DNA of 64,000 nucleotides, from positions 62,001 through 126,000 of the forward strand of contig CAWFYC010000038.1 of NCBI GenBank assembly GCA_963819855.1, read 5' to 3'. Of this stretch, positions 41,790 through 50,744 are shown in pieces (the first letter of the stretch is position 1; every line of letters begins with the position of its first letter). The notes beneath the pieces were generated by a model. It had not been told where the DNA came from and did not search any database. It saw only the letters and a program-made list of their open reading frames with translations. The DNA comes from JAMXLO01 sp963819855. Its GTDB lineage: Bacteria > Pseudomonadota > Alphaproteobacteria > Acetobacterales > Acetobacteraceae. A program made the translations under genes and the position numbers.

Positions 41790-42889
41790 CAGTGGATCCG
41801 TACGTAAGGCACCACCGACATGCCCGGGGCGATGCGGAAGTTATTCAGGCGGGCGTCATCGAATACGATCTTCACCGGCAGGCGCTGCACGATCTTGACG
41901 TAATTGCCGGTGGCATTCTCGGCCGGCAGCACACTGAATTCCGAGCCTGTCCCCGGTTGGAAGCTATCCACCCGACCGTGAAACGTCACCGACGGGATCG
42001 CATCGATGTAGATATCGACCCGCTGACCGGGACGAATGTCGGCAAGCTGCGTCTCCTTGAAATTGGCCGTCACCCATTGATCATCCTGCACGATGGCGAA
42101 CATCGCCTGACCGGGATTGACATAGTTGCCGACATCGACGTTGCGGTGCGCGATGCGCCCGGCCACCGGTGCCGTGATGGTGCAATAAGAAAGCTGCAAC
42201 TCGGCGGCCGCCAGATTCGCATCGGCCTGCCGTAGCTGCAATTCGGCGGCGATCACCTGCGCACGCCCGGCCTGAAGCTGCGCCTCTGCGCCCTTCACCC
42301 CCTGGCGCGCGGCATCCAGTTTGGCCTGGCTCGAACGAAACGTGGCGGTCGCACTGTCGACCTGCTGGCGCGATACCGCATGCGGATCGATCGACGTGAA
42401 TCGCTCGTAGTCTTTCTGCGCCTGCACGAGATCGGCTTCCGCGACCGTGACGTTGGCTCGCGCCTGATCGACGTTGGCCTGCTGCACGGCAAGCTGCGCA
42501 TCGGCCTGCTGCCGCATGGCTGTCGCGTTGCTCTGTTGCGCCTTCGCCTGATCGACCTTCACCTGATAGTCGCGCGGATCGATCAGGACCAAGGTCTGAC
42601 CCGAGTTGACATGTTCATTGTCGGCAAATTTCAGCGCAATGACACGGCCCGCCACCTGCGGCGCCATCTGCGTTACGTAGCCGTCGACGAACGCGTCGTC
42701 AGTGGATTCGAAATGCCGCGCATGCAGCCAATAGAGCGTCCCGGCACCGAGCAATGCCACGACGACAATAGCCGCCAGGGCGATGCCGAACGTGCGCCGC
42801 CAGCGTGGCGGCCGACGATCCGCCTGCCGCTCGGCATCGCTCTGCCAGGTCGCGCGATCGCGAGCAGAAACGGGATAAATGTCGTCCAT
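41789..42889 (-). CDS. HlyD/EmrA-family membrane fusion protein
   Basis: Protein of 366 residues with one N-terminal membrane segment (about 34-52), the biotinyl-lipoyl-like half (DDAFVDGYVTQMAPQVAGRVI), a long coiled coil (about 110-210, Gln/Ala-rich) and the second half (TITAPVAGRIAHRNVDVGNYVNPG) ending in a beta-barrel. It would join the DHA2 pump to an outer-membrane channel. The preceding gene is amidase on the opposite strand. Confidence 0.93.
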   Translation of the reverse strand: MDDIYPVSARDRATWQSDAERQADRRPPRWRRTFGIALAAIVVVALLGAGTLYWLHARHFESTDDAFVDGYVTQMAPQVAGRVIALKFADNEHVNSGQTLVLIDPRDYQVKVDQAKAQQSNATAMRQQADAQLAVQQANVDQARANVTVAEADLVQAQKDYERFTSIDPHAVSRQQVDSATATFRSSQAKLDAARQGVKGAEAQLQAGRAQVIAAELQLRQADANLAAAELQLSYCTITAPVAGRIAHRNVDVGNYVNPGQAMFAIVQDDQWVTANFKETQLADIRPGQRVDIYIDAIPSVTFHGRVDSFQPGTGSEFSVLPAENATGNYVKIVQRLPVKIVFDDARLNNFRIAPGMSVVPYVRIH

Positions 42890-42984
42890 CGGACCTCCAC
42901 GCCGGGTGCATTGCCATTAAGGGCGGACGGCGCGACGGTTCGACCCCGCGGGCGATCACGGACGCCTGATCAAAAGGATGTAGC

Positions 42985-44439
42985 ATGGGCGACGAACTGA
43001 TCCGCCTCACCGCCACGGAGGCGGTTGCGCGCCTGCGAAGGCGGGAGATTTCCCCACTGGACCTGATCGAGGCCGCCGCCAGCCGCATCGCGACGGTTGA
43101 ACCGGCGGTGAATGCACTGCCGACATTGTGTCTCGATCGCGCACGCGATCATGCGAAGCGGCTGATGAACGGTCGGGGATGCGAGGCCGCAGGCGAGGCC
43201 GGATGGCTCGCCGGGCTGCCGGTAGCGATCAAGGACCTCACCGACGTCGCCGGCGTGCGCACGACATATGGCTCGCCGATTTTCCGCGATCACGTGCCCG
43301 CGACGTCGCATCCGGTGGTGCAGCGGATCGAGCGCAAGGGCGGCATCGTTATCGCCAAGTCGAACACGCCGGAATTCGGTGCCGGCGGCAGCACGTTCAA
43401 CGAGGTGTTCGGTCGCACACGCAATCCATGGAACACGTCGTTGACCTGTGGCGGTTCCACCGGCGGCGGCGCGGTCGCGCTGGCGACCGGCGAGGTGTGG
43501 CTGGCACATGGCACCGACCATGGCGGATCGCTGCGCCGACCTGGGACGTATTGCTCGGTTGTAGGGCTGCGTCCATCGCCGGGGCGGGTGACGCGCGGCA
43601 CGTCGAACAACCTGTGGTCGCCGTTGTCGGTGCAGGGACCGATGGCACGCAACGTGCCGGACCTTGCACTGTTTCTCGATACGATGGCCGGACTGTGCGC
43701 GCGCGATCCGCTGACCTTCGATGCGCCCGGGATATCGTTCACCCAGTCGGTCGCTGCAGCGAAACCGCCGGCCCGGATCGCATACACAGCCGATTATGGC
43801 GGCCGGATCGCGATCGATGACGAGACGCGCGAGATCTGTGAACGCGCGGTACGGCGCTTCGAGGAACTTGGTTGCGTGGTCGAGGAGTACGCACCCGACC
43901 TTGGTGCGATCGACGAAGCGTTCATGGTGCTGCGCGCGCAGCACTTCGTGGTGGATCGCGAGCTGCAGATGCAGACGCATCGCGACCTGCTCAAGCCGGA
44001 CATCATCTGGAACACAGAACGGGGCCTGGCGCAGACGCCGAGCCGCATCGCCTGGGCGGAACGCGAGCGCGCCGCGTTCTTCCGCCGCTTCGCCGAGATG
44101 TTCGAGACCTATGATATCTTCGTCTCGCCCAGTGCGGCGACACCCGCGTTCGACGTGAACCTGCGGCATCCGGAGTATGTCGGCGGCAAGCGGCTCACCG
44201 ACTACATGGGTGCCTCGACGCTGAACGCGGCGGTGACGATGACCAGTTGCCCGGCGGTGGCGGTGCCGTGCGGGTTCGATCGGTACGGCAGGCCGATCGG
44301 ATTGCAGGTGACGGCGCCGATCCATCAGGAAGCGCGAGCGATGGGCGCGGCGTGGCTGTTCGAACGGCTCACCGGCCTCGACAGGCTGCTGCCGATCGAG
44401 CCACGTGAAGGGACAGTGCCCGGCACACCTGCGGACTGA
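42985..44439 (+). CDS. Amidase signature family enzyme
   Basis: Protein of 484 residues with the Ser-cisSer-Lys triad: Lys83 (PVAIKDLTDV), cis-Ser158 in CGGSTGG and Ser182 in TDHGGSLRRP. It hydrolyses a C-N amide bond; the substrate is unknown (aryl or aliphatic amides, or a carboxamide drug). AAAGGAT lies ahead of the start. It is divergent from the EmrAB-like pump, which may remove the product or the substrate. Confidence 0.92.
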   Translation: MGDELIRLTATEAVARLRRREISPLDLIEAAASRIATVEPAVNALPTLCLDRARDHAKRLMNGRGCEAAGEAGWLAGLPVAIKDLTDVAGVRTTYGSPIFRDHVPATSHPVVQRIERKGGIVIAKSNTPEFGAGGSTFNEVFGRTRNPWNTSLTCGGSTGGGAVALATGEVWLAHGTDHGGSLRRPGTYCSVVGLRPSPGRVTRGTSNNLWSPLSVQGPMARNVPDLALFLDTMAGLCARDPLTFDAPGISFTQSVAAAKPPARIAYTADYGGRIAIDDETREICERAVRRFEELGCVVEEYAPDLGAIDEAFMVLRAQHFVVDRELQMQTHRDLLKPDIIWNTERGLAQTPSRIAWAERERAAFFRRFAEMFETYDIFVSPSAATPAFDVNLRHPEYVGGKRLTDYMGASTLNAAVTMTSCPAVAVPCGFDRYGRPIGLQVTAPIHQEARAMGAAWLFERLTGLDRLLPIEPREGTVPGTPAD

Positions 44440-44520
44440 ACTGCTGCCCACGCGAATATCTGTGATTGGTTTTTATGGCCATTGACACCATATGGCACAC
44501 AACACCAGTATCGCCGTGCG

Positions 44521-44808
44521 ATGAAGGCGGAACTGCTCCTTCACCAGCGCATCGACTATGACGACGGCGCGATTGTAGAAATGGTGCTCTGGCGCGTTCC
44601 GTCACCGGTTCCACCGTCGACCCACGGCCTGAAATATTCGCTGTTCTACGGCCGCCCGGGCGTTCGGGAGTTGGGATACGACAATGAGCGCGGCAAAGGC
44701 GATCACCGGCATTTCCAAGGCACCGAGACAGCCTATGCTTTCACCACTGTTGAGCAACTGATGGCCGACTTCTGGGCTGACGTGCATGGCTTGCGAGGCA
44801 GCAAATGA
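44521..44808 (+). CDS. tumE: TumE-type toxin
   Basis: Protein of 95 residues (ATG 44521): MKAELLLHQRIDYDDGAIVEMVLWRVP and LKYSLFYGRPG... YDNERGKGDHRHFQGTE... TVEQLMADFWADV match the TumE (DUF6516) toxin family. No Shine-Dalgarno is visible; a TTGACA at 44482 with CAGTAT at 44506 puts a start site a few bases before the ATG, so the transcript may be leaderless. Overlaps the next gene as ATGA. Confidence 0.85.
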   Translation: MKAELLLHQRIDYDDGAIVEMVLWRVPSPVPPSTHGLKYSLFYGRPGVRELGYDNERGKGDHRHFQGTETAYAFTTVEQLMADFWADVHGLRGSK

Positions 44809-45155
44809 GCGATGTGAAAATCACGGTCGGCGGCCAGATGGAAGACGACGCGTCACGCCGGTTCGTCGATGCGTGGCACCGCGCCGAGAGTGGCGAGACT
44901 TTCCATGAGCGTCATCTGGCGTTCGAAAGCTGGGACGCCCTCATCCGCGTCCTGACAACTAAGCGGATGGAGTTGCTGCGCTATGTCCACCGGCACAACG
45001 TCACCAGCGTCCGCGCCCTGGCAAAGGCGCTGGGGCGCGATTACAGCAACGTCCACGCCGATGTCCAAGCTCTGACTGCCGCCGGACTTCTCGACGCCTC
45101 CGACGGCGGTGTGCGGGCTGACTATGATGCAATCGAGACGAAAATCGCTATCTGA
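44805..45155 (+). CDS. tumA: TumA-type antitoxin/DNA-binding regulator
   Basis: Protein of 116 residues. Central RMELLRYVHRHNVTSVRALAKALGRDYSNVHADVQALTAAGLLD is a winged-helix DNA-binding region (MarR-like). It follows the toxin with an ATGA overlap, the order reported for TumE-TumA modules. The N-terminal part (SRRFVDAWHRAESGETFHERHLAFESWDAL) is shared with this family. Confidence 0.85.
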   Translation: MSDVKITVGGQMEDDASRRFVDAWHRAESGETFHERHLAFESWDALIRVLTTKRMELLRYVHRHNVTSVRALAKALGRDYSNVHADVQALTAAGLLDASDGGVRADYDAIETKIAI

Positions 45156-45310
45156 TGGACGATAGAAGGTCTCGAGAACCCATGTATTCTGGTCCAAATT
45201 GACCACGCGGTCTGAGGTATTGTGAAACCGCCGCGATAGGAGTTTTGGCCGGGCAGATCGCCGGCATTGGCATGGTGCCAACGAAGTCGCCCAACGCCAG
45301 AGGATCAATC

Positions 45311-46717
45311 ATGTCCGTCCCCTCGTCCGACACCGTAGCCGCCGTCCTGCATCACGCCGATGCATCGCTGGACGCATCTCGCGAGCGCCTGTTCGAGCTG
45401 CTGCGAATCCCGTCGATCAGCGCGCAGCCGGATCATCGGCGCGACTGCCAGCACGCCGCCGAATGGATGCGCGATCAGTTCGCCGGCCTCGGGTTCTCCG
45501 CCGAGGTGCGGCCCACCGCCGGCCATCCGGTGGTCGTCGCGCATCACCCGGCGCCGGCGGGCTACCAGGGGCCGCACATCCTGTTCTACGGCCATTACGA
45601 CGTGCAGCCGGTGGATCCGCTGAACCTCTGGCATTCTCCGCCGTTCGATCCGCAACTGGTCGACGGTCCGCACGGCAAGCGCTTCGTCGCGCGCGGTGCG
45701 GTGGACGACAAAGGCCAGACCATGATGTTCGTCGAGGCATTGCGCGCCTGGAAGGAAGCCGCCGGCGGCATTCCCGCGCACATTACCGCGCTGATCGAGG
45801 GTGAGGAGGAAGTCGGCAGTCCTAGCCTGGAACCGTTCCTTACCGCCAACCGCAACGAGCTCGCCACGGACCTCGCGCTGATCAGCGACACCGGCATGTG
45901 GGACATCGACACGCCGGCGATCACGACTCGGCTGCGCGGCATGACCTTTGCCCAGGTGACGCTGAAGGCTGCCAACCGTGACCTGCATTCTGGGCTGTAC
46001 GGCGGCTCGGCGCTTAACCCGATCAACGCACTCGCCCGCATCGTCGGCGATCTGCACGATGCCAATGGCCGCATCCAGCTGCCGGGCTTCTATGACAAGG
46101 TGAAGCCGGTTTCCAACGCGCAGCGCGCGCAATGGGACGCACTCGGCTTCGACGAACGGGCCTTCCTGGGCAAGATCGGCCTGGAGACGCCGGCCGGGGA
46201 GCGCGGCTATTCGCCACTGGAGCGGCTGTGGGCCCGTCCCACCGCCGATATCAACGGCATGTGGGGCGGCTATACCGGTACGGGCAGCAAGACGGTGATC
46301 GCATCCGAGACATCGGCCAAGATCTCGTTCCGACTGGTGCCTGATCAGGATCCGGTCGAGGTGTTCGAACAGTTCAAGCGCTTCGTCGCCGAACGCCTGC
46401 CGCCTGGCGCCACTGTCGAGATCGACGGCGGCACGCGCACGCCCGGTATCGAGGTAAGCATGGAAAGCCCCTGGGTGCGTGCCGCGCAGGACGTGCTCGC
46501 CGAAGAGTACGGCAGGCCGGCGGTGCTGGTCGGCAGCGGCGGCTCGATTCCGGTGGTGATGTCGCTGCGCCGCGTGCTTGGCATCGACAGCCTGCTGGTG
46601 GGTTTCGGGCTGGACGACGACCAGGTGCACAGCCCGAACGAGAAGTTCGAGCAGCGTTGCTTCCATCACGGCATCCGCTCGCATATCCGGCTGCTGGCGA
46701 AGTTCGCCGGCGCGTGA
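45311..46717 (+). CDS. M20 family dipeptidase
   Basis: Zinc dipeptidase of 468 residues (start at ATG 45311). Metal and catalytic residues are visible: His in FYGHYDVQP, Asp in ARGAVDDKGQ, Glu-Glu in IEGEEEVGS, Asp in ISDTG, and His near the end (FGLDDDQVHSPNE). The long lid domain (about 200-310) fits carnosinase/CPG-type dipeptidases. The last codons overlap the fetA GTG start. Confidence 0.92.
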   Translation: MSVPSSDTVAAVLHHADASLDASRERLFELLRIPSISAQPDHRRDCQHAAEWMRDQFAGLGFSAEVRPTAGHPVVVAHHPAPAGYQGPHILFYGHYDVQPVDPLNLWHSPPFDPQLVDGPHGKRFVARGAVDDKGQTMMFVEALRAWKEAAGGIPAHITALIEGEEEVGSPSLEPFLTANRNELATDLALISDTGMWDIDTPAITTRLRGMTFAQVTLKAANRDLHSGLYGGSALNPINALARIVGDLHDANGRIQLPGFYDKVKPVSNAQRAQWDALGFDERAFLGKIGLETPAGERGYSPLERLWARPTADINGMWGGYTGTGSKTVIASETSAKISFRLVPDQDPVEVFEQFKRFVAERLPPGATVEIDGGTRTPGIEVSMESPWVRAAQDVLAEEYGRPAVLVGSGGSIPVVMSLRRVLGIDSLLVGFGLDDDQVHSPNEKFEQRCFHHGIRSHIRLLAKFAGA

Positions 46718-47385
46718 CCGTACCCACCTCTCCCGCGGCTTGGGAGAGGTGGGCGCGCGCATGCGCGCCGGGTGAGGGTGCTGATGCGAGGCTGCGTATC
46801 GTCGACCTGCGCAGCCGTCTCGTCGGGCCGTTCGATCTCGAACTCGCCTCCGGTGAGTGCCTCGCCATCACGGGCCCCTCCGGCGCGGGCAAGAGCCTGT
46901 TTCTGCGCATGGTCGCCGACCTCGATGCCAACCAGGGCGAGGTGTTTCTCGACGGTATTGAGCGCCGAACGCTGCCGGCACCCGCATGGCGTCGCAAGGT
47001 GGTTTACAACGCCGCGGAACCGGGCTGGTGGCACGAGCGGATCGCCGAGCATTTTCCCGGCGAGGCGGTGGACTTCGCCCGCGCCATGGCGCCGCGCCTC
47101 GCGCTGGCATTGTCGCTGATTGACGCTCAGGTGGTGCGGCTTTCCACCGGCGAGCGCCAGCGCATGGCGCTGATCCGAGCGCTGGCACTGGCCTCACCCG
47201 TGCTACTGCTGGACGAGGTCACCGGAGCGCTGGACGAGGACAGCACGGCCCTGGTGGAGGCCGTATTGCGGGAACGGCTCGCCGCCGGGGTGACCATCGC
47301 CATGGTCACGCACAGCGCGGCGCAGGCGGCGCGCCTCGGCCACCGTCACCTTCGCATCGAAGCCGGCCGCCTGGTACCGGCGTGA
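46714..47385 (+). CDS. fetA: FetA-type ABC exporter ATPase with repeat-derived N-terminus
   Basis: ATPase of 223 residues: Walker A TGPSGAGKSLFLR, signature RLSTGERQRMALIRALAL, Walker B VLLLDEVTGALDE, and the H-loop in MVTHSAAQA. The homology to FetA (YbbL) begins at LRIVDLRSRLVGPF. The first 28 residues are read through a palindromic element. GTG 46714 overlaps the upstream stop (GTGA) and is the only start near the upstream gene. With FetB it exports iron and protects against peroxide. Confidence 0.9.
   Translation: MTVPTSPAAWERWARACAPGEGADARLRIVDLRSRLVGPFDLELASGECLAITGPSGAGKSLFLRMVADLDANQGEVFLDGIERRTLPAPAWRRKVVYNAAEPGWWHERIAEHFPGEAVDFARAMAPRLALALSLIDAQVVRLSTGERQRMALIRALALASPVLLLDEVTGALDEDSTALVEAVLRERLAAGVTIAMVTHSAAQAARLGHRHLRIEAGRLVPA
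46726..46780. repeat. Double-hairpin palindromic element within fetA 5' coding region
   Basis: ACCTCTCCCGCGGCTTGGGAGAGGT, then the hairpin GGCGCGCGCATGCGCGCC and GGTGAGGGTG, is the same layout as the livM/livG element at 19067. It is in frame with fetA and supplies residues PTSPAAWERWARACAPGEG. Confidence 0.8.
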
Positions 47386-48197
47386 ACCCGATTCTGCTCA
47401 CCCCGGTCGACCTCGCGATCGCCTCGGTGCTGATCGTGCTGGATGGCGTGCTGTCGCTGGTGCTGCGACTCGGCCTGCACACCCAGCTCGCCTGGGCGGC
47501 AGGGCGCATGGTGGTGCAGCTGGTGCTGATCGGGTTCATCCTGCGCCTGGTGTTCGCCCTCGCTTCGCCCCTGGCAACGCTGGCGGTGGTGCTGGTGATG
47601 GTGGCGATCGCCGGCCGCGAGGTGGCGGCGCGGCCGGAACAGCGGCTCGGCCGGTTCGGCAACTACGCGGTGGGCGCCTCGGCGGTTGCCATCGCCACCT
47701 TCCTCACCGCCATACTGGCGCTCACCACGGCGATCCGGCCGCAACCTTGGTACGAAGCACGCTACGCCATCCCGCTCGCCGGCATCGTGTTGGGGAACGT
47801 GCTGAACGGCGGCTCGCTGGCGCTCGACTCGCTGCTGGGCGGCGTGGTGCGGGAACGCGCGGCCATCGAGGCGCAGCTTGCGCTTGGCGCCAGCTTCGGC
47901 CGGGCGATGCGCGGACTGATCCGTGCCTCGGTGCGCCGCGCGCTGCTGCCGATCATCAACCAGATGTCGGCCGCCGGGGTGGTGACGCTGCCCGGCATCA
48001 TGACCGGCCAGATTCTGGCCGGCATGGACCCGCTGGAGGCGGCGAAATACCAGATCCTGCTGATTTTCCTGCTGTCCGGCGGCAGTGGCCTTGCTGCCGT
48101 CGCTGTGGTTTACCTTGCGGCAATGCGGCTGACCGATGATCGCCAGCGTCTGCGCATCGACCGGCTGACCGCAAGAACACGAGGACCGCGCCCATGA
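47382..48197 (+). CDS. fetB: FetB-type ABC exporter permease
   Basis: Permease of 271 residues (UPF0014/YbbM), seven hydrophobic segments. GNVLNGGSLALDSLLGG and QLALGASFGRAMRGLIRASVRRALLPIINQMSAAGVVTLPGIMTGQILAGMDP (the coupling loop) are diagnostic. It starts with GTG inside the fetA stop (GTGA). Confidence 0.93.
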   Translation: MNPILLTPVDLAIASVLIVLDGVLSLVLRLGLHTQLAWAAGRMVVQLVLIGFILRLVFALASPLATLAVVLVMVAIAGREVAARPEQRLGRFGNYAVGASAVAIATFLTAILALTTAIRPQPWYEARYAIPLAGIVLGNVLNGGSLALDSLLGGVVRERAAIEAQLALGASFGRAMRGLIRASVRRALLPIINQMSAAGVVTLPGIMTGQILAGMDPLEAAKYQILLIFLLSGGSGLAAVAVVYLAAMRLTDDRQRLRIDRLTARTRGPRP

Positions 48198-48907
48198 TCG
48201 CCAGCGACGTGATGACCCGGAACGTGATCTCGGTGCCGCCGGACGCGACCGTGGCCGAGGCGGTCGAACTGATGCTGGAGCGTGGCATCTCAGGCCTGCT
48301 GGTGGTCGACGCCGCCGGCACGCTGGCCGGCATCGTCACCGAGGGCGACCTGCTGCGCCGCGACGAACTGGGGACTGAGCGCCGGCGCTCCTGGTGGCTG
48401 CGGCTGATCGCCTCGCCCGGGCGGCAGGCGGCGGATTTCACCCGCACCCATGGCCGTCGCGTCGCCGACGTGATGACGCACGACGTGGTCAGCGTGGACG
48501 CCGGCGCGGCGCTCGAGGAGATCGTCGCGATGATGGAGGAACATCGCATCAAGCGCGTGCCGGTGCTGGAGGGCGATCGTGTCGTCGGCGTGGTGAGCCG
48601 CGCCGATCTGCTGCGCGCGCTGTCGGTGGCGGCGCGCGAGCATGGCGCAGTGGCGGCCGATGACGGCAGTATTCGGGCGCGCATCCTGGACGCGCTGGCG
48701 CGCGCGCCTTGGGCGCCACGCACGACGCTGAATGTCACGGTGGTGAACGGCGTGGTCGATCTATGGGGCACTATCGGCAATGATCACGAACGCCGCGCCA
48801 TCGGCGTGATGGCCGAGAACACGCCTGGGGTGAAGAAGGTGATTGACCATCTGGTGTTCGTCGAGGCCTACACCGGCACGGTAATCGAAGCGCCGCCGGA
48901 GCGGTGA
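48194..48907 (+). CDS. CBS-pair protein with C-terminal BON domain
   Basis: Protein of 237 residues: two CBS domains (ASDVMTRNVISVPPD... GIVTEGDLLRR and VADVMTHDVVSVDAG... GVVSRADLLRAL) and a BON domain (IRARILDALARAPWAPRTTLNVTVVNGVVDLWGTI... GVKKVIDHL). CBS pairs bind adenine nucleotides; BON domains bind membranes or partners. Role unknown; it overlaps fetB by 4 bp (ATGA) and may sense energy state for it. Confidence 0.9.
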   Translation: MIASDVMTRNVISVPPDATVAEAVELMLERGISGLLVVDAAGTLAGIVTEGDLLRRDELGTERRRSWWLRLIASPGRQAADFTRTHGRRVADVMTHDVVSVDAGAALEEIVAMMEEHRIKRVPVLEGDRVVGVVSRADLLRALSVAAREHGAVAADDGSIRARILDALARAPWAPRTTLNVTVVNGVVDLWGTIGNDHERRAIGVMAENTPGVKKVIDHLVFVEAYTGTVIEAPPER

Positions 48908-48992
48908 CACCTCAACCTCGGACAGAGGACACGCGAATGCCCGCCCATCCCTCTCGCATCGCCGTGCGGCGTGCTGACCGCGCCATCGTCAT

Positions 48993-49523
48993 ATGAACCT
49001 TGACGCGATCCCGATCGGCAACGATCCCCCGAGCGACGTCAACGTCGTCGTCGAGGTCGGCATCGGCGGAGAACCGATCAAATATGAGATGAACAAGGCG
49101 GCCGGCACGCTGTTCGTGGATCGCTTCCTGCACACGCCGATGCGTTACCCTGGCAATTACGGCTTCATCCCGCATACCCTCTCCGATGATGGCGATCCGA
49201 CCGACGTGCTGGTGGCGAACACCCGCCCGATCGTCGCCGGCGCCGTCATCAATGTGCGACCGATCGGCGTGTTGAAGATGGAGGACGACGGTGGCGGCGA
49301 TGAGAAGATCATTGCGGTACCATCGCCCAAGCTTACCAAGCGCTACCTGCACGTGCACAACTACACCGACCTGCCGCAGATCACGCTGGAACAGATCCAG
49401 CACTTCTTCGAACACTACAAGGACCTCGAAGTCGGCAAGTGGGTGAAGGTCATCGGCTGGGGCGACGCCGCCGAGGCAAGGCAGTTCATAGCAGAGGCGA
49501 TCGTTCGGGCAAAATCGCAGTAA
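48993..49523 (+). CDS. ppa: Inorganic pyrophosphatase (family I)
   Basis: Ppa of 176 residues hydrolyses pyrophosphate and drives biosynthesis. The catalytic metal cluster is in DDGDPTDVLV, with the substrate Lys/Arg in PIKYEMNKAAGTLFVDR and KLTKRYLHVHNY. Length normal. 85 bp separate it from the CBS-BON gene. Confidence 0.97.
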   Translation: MNLDAIPIGNDPPSDVNVVVEVGIGGEPIKYEMNKAAGTLFVDRFLHTPMRYPGNYGFIPHTLSDDGDPTDVLVANTRPIVAGAVINVRPIGVLKMEDDGGGDEKIIAVPSPKLTKRYLHVHNYTDLPQITLEQIQHFFEHYKDLEVGKWVKVIGWGDAAEARQFIAEAIVRAKSQ

Positions 49524-49560
49524 TGCCAGCCGGCTCCGGTCAGGCACTCAAGGAGACCGC

Positions 49561-50313
49561 ATGAACATCCGCTTCGACGGCAAGACCGTTGCCGTGACCG
49601 GCGCCGGCCACGGCTTCGGCCGGTGCATCGCGCAGACCTTCGCACAACTCGGCGCGCGGGTGTTCGCGACCGACATCTCGGTGGATGAACTCGCCGGGAC
49701 GGTTGAGGGCGGCATTGCGACCACGGTCGTCGACTTGCGCGACCGCGCCGCAGGCGCCGCCTGGATTCGCCAGGTCGAGACCCAGACCGGGGGGCCCATC
49801 CATGTGCTGGTGAACAACGCAGGCGGCGTCGGCGGCCAGGGCCCGAAGCCGCTGGAGGACATATCGGACGAGGACTGGAACACGCTGTTCGATATCAACG
49901 TCAACGCCGCGTTCACGCTGTGCCGGGCGGCCGCGCCGGCGATGAAGCGCGCCGGCGGCGGGCGGATCGTCAACACCAGTTCGGGCGCCGGCCTGCAGGC
50001 GTCGCTGACCGGCGTCCAGGCCTACTGTGCCGCGAAGCACGCCGTGGTGGGGCTGACGCGGCAACTCGCGCACGAATTCGGGCCGTACAACATCACGGTG
50101 AACTCGGTCGCTCCGGGTTTCATGCGCACCAATCCGGCGACCGAGCGGCAGTGGGAAAGCTACGGTTCCGACGGGCAGCAGGCGCTGGTGGAGCGGATCG
50201 CGATGAAGCGGCTTGGCACGGCGCAGGACATCGCCAACGCGGTGGTGTTCTTCGCCTCGGACCTCGCCGGCTTTGTCAACGGACAGATCCTGCAGGTGGA
50301 CGGGGGGCGGTAG
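49561..50313 (+). CDS. Short-chain dehydrogenase/reductase
   Basis: SDR of 250 residues: NAD(P) motif TGAGHGFG (about 14-21), NNAGG, catalytic Ser in NTSSGAG, and Tyr-x3-Lys in YCAAKHAVVGL. C-terminal NGQILQVDGGR is the classical SDR ending. Substrate unknown; the nearest type is 3-oxoacyl-ACP reductase-like. Confidence 0.92.
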   Translation: MNIRFDGKTVAVTGAGHGFGRCIAQTFAQLGARVFATDISVDELAGTVEGGIATTVVDLRDRAAGAAWIRQVETQTGGPIHVLVNNAGGVGGQGPKPLEDISDEDWNTLFDINVNAAFTLCRAAAPAMKRAGGGRIVNTSSGAGLQASLTGVQAYCAAKHAVVGLTRQLAHEFGPYNITVNSVAPGFMRTNPATERQWESYGSDGQQALVERIAMKRLGTAQDIANAVVFFASDLAGFVNGQILQVDGGR

Positions 50314-50435
50314 GGAGCTGGTCCGGGTGGAGCGAATTGCGCCCGCCGCGACGAATTTGCTAGAGATACGAGCCGACTAACCGGCGATTCGGAACGGGTG
50401 ACTCAAAATCACCGCCGCAACGGGAGGAAAACGCC

Positions 50436-50744
50436 GTGAGCAATCCGAGACTCGACCGGATCCGCCAGGATCCGCTGTTCGCGCAGCTCTGCCGATCGAG
50501 AAGCCGGCTCGCCTGGACCTTGTCGGCGATCGTGCTGGCGATCTATCTGGCTTTCATCCTGCTGGTCGCCTTCGGCGGCGACTTCATGGCAGCGCCGGTC
50601 GTCGCGGGCGGCGTCACGACGGTTGGCATCGTAGTCGGCGTCGGCGTGATCCTGAGCGCCATCGTGCTGACCGCCATCTACGTATGGAAGGCCAACACCA
50701 CCTTTGACGATCTGACGCGCAGGCTTCTCGAGGGGTCCAAGTGA
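50436..50744 (+). CDS. DUF485 membrane protein, ActP partner
   Basis: Protein of 102 residues with two membrane segments (about 27-49 and 58-84) and the typical QDPLFAQLCRSRSRLAW... AIYVWKANTTFDDLTRRLLE ends. GTG 50436 has GGGAGG upstream. DUF485 genes precede acetate symporter genes and are thought to help ActP. Stop overlaps the actP start. Confidence 0.92.
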   Translation: MSNPRLDRIRQDPLFAQLCRSRSRLAWTLSAIVLAIYLAFILLVAFGGDFMAAPVVAGGVTTVGIVVGVGVILSAIVLTAIYVWKANTTFDDLTRRLLEGSK

